A stretch of 64,000 bases of DNA from Chlorobiota bacterium. GTDB taxonomy: Bacteria > Bacteroidota > Bacteroidia > Bacteroidales > F082. The notes below the pieces were generated by a model, which worked only from the letters and a program-made list of their open reading frames with translations, was not told where the DNA came from and searched no databases. Location: positions 30,117 to 94,116 of the forward strand of contig JAADIS010000118.1 of the NCBI GenBank assembly GCA_013151215.1, given 5' to 3'. Positions 52,801-59,980 of the stretch are shown piece by piece. The position numbers were made by a program, and so were the translations under genes. Position 1 is the first letter of the stretch, and every line of letters begins with the position of its first letter.

Positions 52801-53197
52801 TTATGTTGGGTCATCATCTGAACGACTTAAGCTTTATAAGGAACTGGATGCCATAAAAGATGAAGAAGCCCTCGATGATTTCAAGCTCAGGCTCAAAGAC
52901 CGCTTTGGCGATCTGCCGGTTGAGACAGATGCGCTAATAAACACCATAAGATTGCGCTGGACAGCCAAAAAGATTGGTTTCGAGAAACTTACAATTAAAA
53001 ACAACCGCATGACCGGGCATTTTACAGGCGAGCGCGACTCGGCGTATTTTAGCTCCGATGCTTTCGGCAAAGTCCTCGACTTTATTAAAACAAACCCTAC
53101 AGCCTCCAAGATGAGGGAGAAAAACAATAAGCTCACTCTTTATTTCGAGGGCGTAAAAACTGTTTCCAGGGCTCTTTATTTGCTTAGGATGATTTAG
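49835..53197 (+). CDS. mfd: Transcription-repair coupling factor Mfd
   Basis: This 1120-residue translocase removes stalled RNA polymerase at DNA lesions and recruits UvrA. Domains in order: UvrB-like N-terminal part (~30-330, with EPGQFAIRGGIVDVFSY), RNA polymerase-interacting CarD-like domain (~450-510, LQPGDFVTHIDHGVGRFDG), RecG-like helicase (~570-930; CGDVGFGKTEVAIRAA, VDEEQKFGV, TLTATPIPRTLQ, QLRGRVGRTNKKAFCYL) and the C-terminal TRCF domain. It is full length and intact. It is the last housekeeping gene before the accessory island. Confidence 0.97.
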   Translation: MQQKNLISVFQESESLNSLNDLLLDESAKHINIQGLIGSAAAIAAASIFNKTGRQQHLVILSGKEQAAYFYNDLENLFGEQETDHNKKRVLFFPTTYKRPYEPEKLDAAYQLSRAEVLNRFYEGQRKTIVVSYPEALAEKVITKKYLSRNVMKLRKGEEVSLDFISDLLIEFDFEVVDFVAEPGQFAIRGGIVDVFSYANEHPYRIEFFSDEVESIRTFDPATQLSLSTLTNMKLLPNLQDRSIPDERINFLDYIPAASFIWLDQTGLIIDKISGEYNRAKDIFESLTDKEKRIIPEKLFVDGDEIKSRLDKFKCIELGPPYFKNSREVVFNQSPQPAFNNNFELLINELSVKTSDNYSNFILSDNTKQTERIYSIFEDIQKDSPETGKAHFQALNLNLSAGFIDKDLKITCYTDHQIFNRYNKFHLREGFGRKEAISLKDLYDLQPGDFVTHIDHGVGRFDGLQIIDNNGKKQETIRLIYKNNDLLYISIHSLHRISKYVGKDGTPPVLSKLGSNAWNKLKNKTKGKVKDIARDLIKLYAKRKASQGYAFLPDTYLQNELEASFIYQDTPDQIKATNDIKTDMEAENPMDRLVCGDVGFGKTEVAIRAAFKAVGDSKQVAVLVPTTILALQHFKTFSSRLADFPVNIDYINRFKSPARQKLSLQKLQDGKLDIIIGTHRLLSKDVKFKDLGLFIVDEEQKFGVSAKEKLKQFKANVDTLTLTATPIPRTLQFSLMGARDLSIINTPPPNRYPVQTEIRSFGEDVIKNAIEYEVSRGGQVFFVHNRVQNIIDVYEMLKRFVPGARIAIGHGQMDGKKLEKTMLDFIDGLYDVLLATTIIESGLDIANANTIIINDAQNYGLSDLHQLRGRVGRTNKKAFCYLLSPPPATLTPEAQKRLKAIKEYSDLGSGFNIAMRDLDIRGAGNILGAEQSGFISEIGIDMYQKILDEALNELKETEFKDLFDEELKNKDFVKDCQFESDLGIMIPSYYVGSSSERLKLYKELDAIKDEEALDDFKLRLKDRFGDLPVETDALINTIRLRWTAKKIGFEKLTIKNNRMTGHFTGERDSAYFSSDAFGKVLDFIKTNPTASKMREKNNKLTLYFEGVKTVSRALYLLRMI

Positions 53198-53423
53198 CTA
53201 TTTCTGACTTTGGCGTTTTATGAGTTTTCTTGATAATTCCATGCGTTGCAATTATAAGTGTGTTGGTTTTACTCGTTTTATCCAAAAAGGCAAACTTCAA
53301 ATTTCATTTCCAAAGTCAGATATTCTAATTGAAACGATAATAAAATGTTTCAATATATGGAAACATATTTTAGGTTGCGTGACATTAGCATTAAAGCTAA
53401 GCGTTAATGAGCACAACTAGTTT

Positions 53424-53461
53424 GTTTCAATCCTTGTTTTAGTGGAAGTTGAAAATTGAAT
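53424..53461 (-). repeat. Orphan CRISPR repeat, 2.6 kb beyond the array trailer
   Basis: GTTTCAATCCTTGTTTTAGT and GGAAGTTGAA match the array repeat exactly; then AATTGAAT replaces GTTGAAT, giving 38 bases. It has no partner repeat nearby. It lies in the 363-base gap between mfd and the HipT gene, directly before a palindromic repeat also found at 55174-55311, and has the same orientation as the array. Other sequence in 53198-53423 shows no convincing gene. Confidence 0.9.
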
Positions 53462-53463
53462 AT

Positions 53464-53550
53464 CGGTTTGAATATGGTGCGTGCCGCATTCTGAAACGAT
53501 TAATTTTTATTTGGTTTTTAACTCAGTTCTATATTTTTTGTTGTGTGCCG
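53464..53550. repeat. Island-bounding repeat, copy 1
   Basis: It shares CGGTTTGAAxATGGTGCGTG, CCGCATT and TGAAACGATTA with 55174-55311 and ends in the same ATATTTTTTGTTGTG...G block (TTGTTGTGTGCCG here). The middle differs and the inner right arm is absent, so it is a shortened copy. It lies just outside the HipBST module. Confidence 0.65.
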
Positions 53551-53560
53551 TTTTTCTATT

Positions 53561-54508
53561 TTATTTAAACAATTCTATTTGTCTATACCTATTTTCAATT
53601 ACTTCTTTATAAGCAATTTTCATATCATTAGACAAAAATGATTTTTCTATCCAGTTTATTGCTTTGGGCTTACTTTTAAGAAATCTTTTAAATACCCCGT
53701 AAATTTGTTTATTAGTTAGCCCTAGGCCTTTACCGAGTTGTTCAAAATGTTGACGTTTCAATTTCTTTTTTTTCCCTGCAAGTGTTAATGCAAGCTCTTC
53801 TGTGTCATCAGGATTGATAATTGCAACGTTTAATAAATCATACGCAGGTGATAATGTCCATCCAGAACGGCTTTCAATCATGGAGAAATTCTTTAAGTGC
53901 ATGTCATTATTCCCAGTAAGAAAAGAGAATAGGACTAATTCAAAATAAAAGATTTTATCCAATAAGGTATTGTCAGAATAATTATCAATAGTTTTCCCGA
54001 CTTTTTCAGTTGAACTTCTATATTTATCAAATGCTTCTGTAATCTGAAACATGTCTATCATATGAATCTTACTACCATCTGTTGTCCTGTCAATTCGCTT
54101 TGTCAAATATGAGAGTTCACCTGATGATAATCGTATTAATGACGAAGGTACTACACGTATGCCAAACGCCTCAGCTATTCGCATTGTTAAATGTTCGTTT
54201 TCAGGCATTTCAGGAAATTTTACTGATGGCGGTTTAAAAATATATTGTCCGCCAAGTGCACCAACAACAGTAAGTCGATTATCGGATTTTTCTTTTGTTT
54301 TTTTTATTAAAGTCATGGATAATTTGGCTTGAACCCCTGGTACTGAAACACTTCTTTCCACAATATTTTTAGCCAATTCGTCCATTTGTTCAAAGGTGTA
54401 TTCTATTATGGGAGCATGTGATTCCCCAAAAAAACCCAAAGAGCATTTTTTATGGAAGTCCATGCCATCGTCAGCTGGCTCATAACAATATAAGCATTTA
54501 TTTTTCAT
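53561..54508 (-). CDS. hipT: HipT-type serine/threonine kinase toxin
   Basis: The start is taken at 54508 (MKNKCLYCYEPADD), overlapping the upstream gene by 11 bases; the frame extends 8 codons further. The ~315-residue HipA-C-like kinase has the phosphoregulation loop SVPGVQAKLSM, the ATP-site strand GGQYIFKPPS, the catalytic loop FLTGNNDMHLKNFSMI and the metal loop SPAYDLLNVAI. Known HipT toxins phosphorylate tryptophanyl-tRNA synthetase; the target here is unknown. A small N-terminal Cys/His cluster (CLYCYEPADDGMDFHKKC) may bind zinc. The N-subdomain of classical HipA is a separate upstream gene, so this is a tripartite HipBST layout. Confidence 0.88.
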   Translation of the reverse strand: MKNKCLYCYEPADDGMDFHKKCSLGFFGESHAPIIEYTFEQMDELAKNIVERSVSVPGVQAKLSMTLIKKTKEKSDNRLTVVGALGGQYIFKPPSVKFPEMPENEHLTMRIAEAFGIRVVPSSLIRLSSGELSYLTKRIDRTTDGSKIHMIDMFQITEAFDKYRSSTEKVGKTIDNYSDNTLLDKIFYFELVLFSFLTGNNDMHLKNFSMIESRSGWTLSPAYDLLNVAIINPDDTEELALTLAGKKKKLKRQHFEQLGKGLGLTNKQIYGVFKRFLKSKPKAINWIEKSFLSNDMKIAYKEVIENRYRQIELFK

Positions 54509-54833
54509 CTTGTTCAGGTATTGGTTTGACACTTACTGCACCTATACAGTCTTGACAACATGCTAATAATAATCCCATTCGGTCATTACGATTGATTTTC
54601 CAGTTCTCAGAGGCGATATCAAGCAACCATCCTTCTGGAATCAACCCTTCAAAAAAAGGAAATAAGCGTTTTTCAATATATGGTTTTTCGGTTACTGGCA
54701 TTGTAAACGTAATAAAATCATTAGGATGTTTTTTTATGTACTGCTTATCATACTGAAAAACATATTCCCCTTCATCGGTTTCCAATATCACACCGGTAAA
54801 ACAATCTTTATAATATACTTCTCCTTTTCTCAT
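54498..54833 (-). CDS. hipS: HipS-type protein (HipA N-terminal subdomain)
   Basis: This 111-residue protein corresponds to the N-terminal domain of HipA (GEVYYKDCFTGVILETDEGEYVFQYDKQYI ... FTMPVTEKPYIEKRLFPFFEGLIPEGWLLDIA). In HipBST systems HipS neutralises HipT, while HipB regulates transcription. It overlaps hipB by four bases (ATGA) upstream and hipT by 11 bases downstream, so the three genes are tightly coupled. Confidence 0.85.
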   Translation of the reverse strand: MRKGEVYYKDCFTGVILETDEGEYVFQYDKQYIKKHPNDFITFTMPVTEKPYIEKRLFPFFEGLIPEGWLLDIASENWKINRNDRMGLLLACCQDCIGAVSVKPIPEQDEK

Positions 54834-55036
54834 TTATTCAAGTCTTTACTTTTGGCTGGGGCTAGCTCATGTCCAAACATACAAAGTACCAAATTGACCT
54901 TATTCATGTTTAAATTTGTTTTCCCTTGTTCTATTTTTCGTACTACAGTTAATGCGACACCTGCTCGATCAGCAAATTCTTCCTGAGTGAGATTGACTTC
55001 CTTTCTTCTTTCTTTTACAAATTCAGATAAACGCTT
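54830..55036 (-). CDS. hipB: HipB-type HTH DNA-binding protein
   Basis: The start is taken at 55036 (MKRLSEFVKERRKEVNLTQ), where homology to HTH proteins begins; the open frame continues 26 codons upstream into low-complexity AT-rich DNA. The 68-residue protein has an Xre-type HTH (LTQEEFADRAGVALTVVRKIEQGKTN) and should bind DNA upstream of the operon for autorepression. Direct repeats of TATATG/TAATTGGATATA-like sequence lie at 55040-55145 and are candidate operators. Confidence 0.85.
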   Translation of the reverse strand, partial: KRLSEFVKERRKEVNLTQEEFADRAGVALTVVRKIEQGKTNLNMNKVNLVLCMFGHELAPAKSKDLNK

Positions 55037-55173
55037 CATAAAATTATATGCAGTTAAATATAAATTTTTGCAAATATAACAAATTATATGTAATTGGATA
55101 TAATCATTTAGCAAAACATTATATTATATGCATAAACATATAGATAATAGCGATAGAATTGACTTTTACTAAT

Positions 55174-55311
55174 GGCACACAACGGTTTGAACATGGTGCG
55201 TGCCGCATTTTGAAACGATTATTTTCAATGCTACGACAATCTTTATTTTGTACTATAACTTTCATATATACAACCAATTGCGGCATGCACTATATTTTTT
55301 GTTGTGGTGCG
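55174..55311. repeat. Island-bounding repeat, copy 2 (imperfect palindrome)
   Basis: Outer arms GGCACACAAC and GTTGTGGTGC, and inner arms GTGCGTGCCGCA (55196-55207) and TGCGGCATGCAC (55279-55290), make a nested hairpin of about 138 bases. It lies between the HipBST module and the RelE-type pair. It is related to 53464-53550, and GCACCACAAC recurs at 55986-55995 beside the CRISPR trailer. Nested core repeats between cassettes recall integron attC sites, but the canonical attC core is not present. Confidence 0.6.
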
Positions 55312-55319
55312 TTATTTTT

Positions 55320-55604
55320 TCACGCTGACATTGGATTCACTTGGATTTGTCCTCCGATTGCTTTCAATACTTTCATAATAGTCGCAAATTGAGGTTTTGC
55401 TCCATCAGATAATGCTTTATACAAACTTGGTCTACTCAATCCTGTTTCTTCCGCAATTTTTGTCATTCCGATTGCTTTTGCAATATGTCCAATCGCATTA
55501 ATCACATCAGCATTATCTCCTTTTTCCAAAACAGTATTGAGATACTCTGCTATCATCTCCTTGCTTTCCAAATAATCTGCTATTTCAAATTTTGAAGTCC
55601 CCAT
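55320..55604 (-). CDS. Addiction-module antidote (HI1420-type HTH antitoxin)
   Basis: This 94-residue antitoxin has a leading helix pattern typical of the family (FEIADYLESKEMIAEYLNTVLEKGD) and an HTH (IGHIAKAIGMTKIAEETGLSRPSLYKALS) with the usual C-terminal block ATIMKVLKAIGGQIQV. It follows the toxin gene, the toxin-first order normal for this family. It should bind and neutralise the RelE/ParE-type toxin and repress the operon. Confidence 0.9.
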   Translation of the reverse strand: MGTSKFEIADYLESKEMIAEYLNTVLEKGDNADVINAIGHIAKAIGMTKIAEETGLSRPSLYKALSDGAKPQFATIMKVLKAIGGQIQVNPMSA

Positions 55605-55909
55605 TTTTCTATTTGTTTAAATTTTTCCAAATTTCTTTTGCTTTCTTGATGTCCTTTTGTTGAGTCGATTTGTCTCCACCAATTAGCAATACAATTATTT
55701 TTTCCGTCTTTTTCTTTGAAGTAAACACGATAACCTTTCGCAAAATTTATTCGTATTTCCCGAATTCCATCTCCAACTGTTTTACAGTCGCCAAAATGTT
55801 CGTCAGTTTCCAGTTTTTGAATTCTAAACAAAATTTTTGCTTTTGCCTTAAAGTCTTTCAACTTTTTCAGCCATTTGTCAAATTCAGTTGTTTTTTCGAT
55901 AAAGAACAT
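55580..55909 (-). CDS. RelE/ParE-type toxin (HI1419-like), with apparent frameshift
   Basis: The open 109-residue frame matches the family up to about residue 70 (MFFIEKTTEFDKWLKKLKD, GIREIRINFAKGYRVYFKEKDGK) but then reads NNCIANWWRQID, unlike the family. Shifting by one base at a run of six A on the coding strand (plus-strand T-run 55698-55703) gives LLIGGDKSTQQKDIKKA, then a family-like end and a TAG at 55609-55611, five bases before the antidote ATG. That is the normal tail and spacing. The gene is therefore either frameshifted, which would inactivate the toxin, or affected by a homopolymer error or slippage. Confidence 0.8.
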   Translation of the reverse strand: MFFIEKTTEFDKWLKKLKDFKAKAKILFRIQKLETDEHFGDCKTVGDGIREIRINFAKGYRVYFKEKDGKNNCIANWWRQIDSTKGHQESKRNLEKFKQIEKWGLQNLK

Positions 55910-56025
55910 AAATACCGTATCTATTTGGATACAAAATTACATTATTTTTTTTGAATAATTGTAGTTTAGGCAGAGTTTTTTTAATGCACCACAACTACTG
56001 ATAAGCACACCTTTTGTACAAATTA

Positions 56026-58925
56026 GTTTCAATCCTTGTTTTAGTGGAGGTTGAAGTTGAATGAAGGCATCATAAACAATGCCCGTGCCCTCCAACGGTT
56101 TCAATCCTTGTTTTAGTGGAAGTTGAAGTTGAATCTGTACTTTGCTCATGTGGTGTCGCTTTTAAGTTGTGTTTCAATCCTTGTTTTAGTGGAAGTTGAA
56201 GTTGAATCTTTTGGACAGGGTAAGCAGGCCAAGCCCGGATGATTAGTTTCAATCCTTGTTTTAGTGGAAGTTGAAGTTGAATTATGCCACTTAGCCGGGC
56301 TGATGAACTCGGTATCAGGTTTCAATCCTTGTTTTAGTGGAAGTTGAAGTTGAATTTTCTTGTCAACCTGAACAGTCCTATTCTCAAGCCCGGGTTTCAA
56401 TCCTTGTTTTAGTGGAAGTTGAAGTTGAATGATCGAAGTGTTTTGTATTCCATATGCGTTGTTTTGGTTTCAATCCTTGTTTTAGTGGAAGTTGAAGTTG
56501 AAGTTGAATATCCGCTTTTGCCAATAACGAAGTTAAAGGACTTTGGTTTCAATCCTTGTTTTAGTGGAAGTTGAAGTTGAATTGATACTTGCAGAAGAGA
56601 TAGAGAAAAGGGAGCACTGTTTCAATCCTTGTTTTAGTGGAAGTTGAAGTTGAATGTTGCGCAAAGGCGTGAATAGTGTCAATTGCATCTTGTTTCAATC
56701 CTTGTTTTAGTGGAAGTTGAAGTTGAATAGCGGGGCATAGAAATGCATGGCGAGATAATCGCTAGTTTCAATCCTTGTTTTAGTGGAAGTTGAAGTTGAA
56801 TGCAAACCAAATACTTTAAGAATAGGTGCGGTTAATCCGTTTCAATCCTTGTTTTAGTGGAAGTTGAAGTTGAATAGATTTTCGGCAAGGCCTTGGAAGG
56901 TGGTATGTTCAAGTTTCAATCCTTGTTTTAGTGGAAGTTGAAGTTGAATAAGAAGAGGCGATACTGGAGAGCGAGGACGAGATGTTTCAATCCTTGTTTT
57001 AGTGGAAGTTGAAGTTGAATTTATCAGGGGTACCGCAGGAGGCAACGCGCTAACGAGTTTCAATCCTTGTTTTAGTGGAAGTTGAAGTTGAATATTTTCA
57101 AGAATATTTAGAAGAAAGATTGATTTTTTGTTTCAATCCTTGTTTTAGTGGAAGTTGAAGTTGAATATCAACAGAGCCGTCTTCATGCTCGTTGGTTTCT
57201 GCGTTTCAATCCTTGTTTTAGTGGAAGTTGAAGTTGAATCACTTAACAGCGCCGATGCCAACGTGTTCGAGGAAAGTTTCAATCCTTGTTTTAGTGGAAG
57301 TTGAAGTTGAATCTTGAACTTGAAGCGATAGGGCTTTAAGAGTACTTAGTTTCAATCCTTGTTTTAGTGGAAGTTGAAGTTGAATTGGCAAAATGAACGC
57401 TAACTACCGATAAGCACACCTTTGTTTCAATCCTTGTTTTAGTGGAAGTTGAAGTTGAATAAATAATCCTTTAGGATAGTCATCGTGTCGACATCCTGTT
57501 TCAATCCTTGTTTTAGTGGAAGTTGAAGTTGAATAGGACGACAAGACCGGTACGACAGAAATAGCATGCTGGTTTCAATCCTTGTTTTAGTGGAAGTTGA
57601 AGTTGAATCGACCCGAGCAAAACAACAGCAGAGTTGATAATTAAGTTTCAATCCTTGTTTTAGTGGAAGTTGAAGTTGAATCTATTCCTGTTTGCGATAT
57701 ATTCATGATTTCTTTAAGTTTCAATCCTTGTTTTAGTGGAAGTTGAAGTTGAATAATAAATCAAATAGTCGATGAAGTAGTGAAAGTTGAGTTTCAATCC
57801 TTGTTTTAGTGGAAGTTGAAGTTGAATCATCTTTCCTGTGGGCATATACGATAATAGAATTGGTTTCAATCCTTGTTTTAGTGGAAGTTGAAGTTGAATT
57901 TGCCTAAATGTTGAAAAACTGTTGAAAAACTGTTCAAGTTTCAATCCTTGTTTTAGTGGAAGTTGAAGTTGAATATTTCTTTTGCTTTTGCTTCTGTTGC
58001 TACTGTGTCAGTTTCAATCCTTGTTTTAGTGGAAGTTGAAGTTGAATACTATTCTGATGATGTTATAATTAGAATGTCAGATAGTTTCAATCCTTGTTTT
58101 AGTGGAAGTTGAAGTTGAATTTTTGCTGCAATGGTCGATGCCATCGCCTAGACACATGTTTCAATCCTTGTTTTAGTGGAAGTTGAAGTTGAATTGCCGG
58201 CGCGATCCGACGGAGGTTGTGAGTACGTCGGTTTCAATCCTTGTTTTAGTGGAAGTTGAAGTTGAATGATTTGTTGTTACGTGTGTTAGTTTTTGATATC
58301 GCAGTTTCAATCCTTGTTTTAGTGGAAGTTGAAGTTGAATGCCATATTATGTTTAATTCTGGCGGTATAATATTCTTGTTTCAATCCTTGTTTTAGTGGA
58401 AGTTGAAGTTGAATTAGACATGTCCGATGCCGGGCAACTTTACGAATTTTGTTTCAATCCTTGTTTTAGTGGAAGTTGAAGTTGAATCAATGTTCAACCA
58501 GTTCGTCGAAAAAACATCAAACCGTTTCAATCCTTGTTTTAGTGGAAGTTGAAGTTGAATTTTCGAGGGGGGGAGCAATAAGGAATCTACAGGTTAGTTT
58601 CAATCCTTGTTTTAGTGGAAGTTGAAGTTGAATCTTAAAGCTTATAGAACCTTGTATATCTAATGTGGAGTTTCAATCCTTGTTTTAGTGGAAGTTAAAG
58701 TTGAATAATATAATTTCCGTATTCACGGCAGAAAGAAATAAAGTTTCAATCCTTGTTTTAGTGGAAGTTGAAGTTGAATAGCGTCTGTATAAGCATTCTG
58801 CTGTCCGCATTGGTAGTTTCAATCCTTGTTTTAGTGGAAGTTGAAGTTGAATAATAATTCCAGTTTTTTACCCCTTCCCAAACCCCTAGTTTCAATCCTT
58901 GTTTTAGTGGAAGTTGAAGTTGAAT
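56026..58925 (-). CRISPR. CRISPR array, 40 repeats of 37 bp and 39 spacers
   Basis: The plus-strand repeat begins GTTTCAATCCTTGTTTTAGT and ends GGAAGTTGAAGTTGAAT. On the minus strand it ends GGATTGAAAC, the usual 8-base crRNA handle ATTGAAAC, so transcription runs leftward like the cas genes and the leader is on the right. Spacers are 34-38 bases, mostly 36. Variants: the first repeat (trailer end) has GGAGG; the seventh (56467) has an extra GTTGAA unit; the one at 58670 has GTTAAA. The spacer at 57386-57423 resembles DNA beside the trailer. The spacer ending at 57937 has an internal tandem repeat (TGTTGAAAAAC twice). No cas effector targets are identifiable here. Confidence 0.98.
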
Positions 58926-59117
58926 CCGTAACTGCACACAATGCGCTGAAATTAAGGCTGTTGCGCTTACTATACTATTAAGCAATATTACAGTTGTCAG
59001 CATGTCAATGAACTTTTTTCATGGGTTTTGGCGAAATTTCCGAAAGCATTACAACCTCTAGCCCAGCATGTTAGATGCAGTTTGATGTAGCCCTGAAATA
59101 AATTTGGGCCAAGATGT
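58926..59117 (-). promoter_or_regulatory. CRISPR leader
   Basis: The 192-base gap between cas4 and the leader-proximal repeat is the expected place for the leader: it holds the array promoter and the Cas1-Cas2 integration signals. It contains no gene. The placement follows from repeat polarity and cas gene position. Confidence 0.75.
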
Positions 59118-59690
59118 CTATTTTGTGCATATATTTCGATAGGTGCAAGTTACGCATCTTTTTTTATATTTCGTTGCCCGTGGATAAAAATTATCCTCAA
59201 TTATTCCGACCACTTCCCCGGCTATCTTTTTTACTTCTAATTTATGTTTTGTCTCAACATCAATTTCAACAATCTTGTTCTTGCTCCGCACGTAAATAAG
59301 GTAAGCTTTGTTTACCCTGCTCCCGAAGTTTTCTTCTATCAGCACGGCATAGCAATAAAGCTGGGTTAAGTATGTGCTATAAATTTTATCGTTAAACTTT
59401 GCGAATTTATAATCGAGCGGGGCCATAAAGTTATCGGCAAACACCAACACTTCATCTATTTTTCCTCGTAATGTGTTATTTGTCAGATATTGATCAATCA
59501 GTTTTTCCTTTACACCAAGGCGTTTGCGCAGATATTCCTTATTCCTTATCATTTTAAGGTCGTGGATATTACGGCCTTTTTGAACTTTGTAGTGCCGCTC
59601 CTCGAATTGGGGTATCCCTGACACGTATTCAAAGTAGATAAAGCGTGGGCAGAACTGGTATTCGATTATTTGCGATGGTGTGACCGACAT
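59118..59690 (-). CDS. cas4: CRISPR-associated exonuclease Cas4
   Basis: This 190-residue RecB-like nuclease trims and orients prespacers next to the correct PAM. Iron-sulfur cluster cysteines are present: Cys14 (QFCPRF) and the C-terminal trio Cys179, Cys182 and Cys188 (CVTCTYRNIC). The nuclease motif includes GKIDEVLVF and LDYKFAK. It is last in the cas operon, with its ATG overlapping the cas2 stop by one base, and is followed by the leader. The more common order is cas4-cas1-cas2. Confidence 0.95.
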   Translation of the reverse strand: MSVTPSQIIEYQFCPRFIYFEYVSGIPQFEERHYKVQKGRNIHDLKMIRNKEYLRKRLGVKEKLIDQYLTNNTLRGKIDEVLVFADNFMAPLDYKFAKFNDKIYSTYLTQLYCYAVLIEENFGSRVNKAYLIYVRSKNKIVEIDVETKHKLEVKKIAGEVVGIIEDNFYPRATKYKKRCVTCTYRNICTK

Positions 59691-59980
59691 CAGAAAAACA
59701 TTGCTTTTACTTCGTCGCTCACAAGTTTCTTGTCAAAAGCCTGTCCTAGCAGTACGGTTTGCCGAAGTTCGTTTTTGCTCATGGGGAAAATATATACCGA
59801 ATCTGTTTCTTCGTCAACCAGTTCTTCGATTTGCAGGTTTAGGCTGTCTTTTTCATTCTCGTTCAGCGACCCAAGAAAAACAGAATATTGCACCCTGTAA
59901 AGCCCGGCCAGCTTGCAAAGCTTAGCCACTTTTGTGCGTACTTTGTCGTTTTTAATATCGTAAAGCGTCCAAATTATCAT
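59690..59980 (-). CDS. cas2: CRISPR-associated protein Cas2
   Basis: This 96-residue ferredoxin-fold protein forms the core of the Cas1-Cas2 integrase. It has the conserved Asp8 in WTLYDIKNDKVR, RVQYSVFLGSL and the C-terminal strand. It overlaps cas1 by four bases and cas4 by one base. Confidence 0.96.
   Translation of the reverse strand: MIIWTLYDIKNDKVRTKVAKLCKLAGLYRVQYSVFLGSLNENEKDSLNLQIEELVDEETDSVYIFPMSKNELRQTVLLGQAFDKKLVSDEVKAMFF

Noticed and set aside
53220..53420. 66-codon reading frame between mfd and the orphan CRISPR repeat
   Set aside because: Low-complexity composition, no recognisable domain and no coupling to neighbours.
53464..55311. Calling the island-bounding repeats true attC sites
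   Set aside because: The canonical GTTRRRY/RYYYAAC core is not present and no integrase gene is seen in the window; kept only as an integron-like resemblance.
56070..59003. Several short minus-strand reading frames through the array, rich in STSTKTRIET and IQLQLPLKQGLK
   Set aside because: They are translations of the CRISPR repeat in different frames, not genes.
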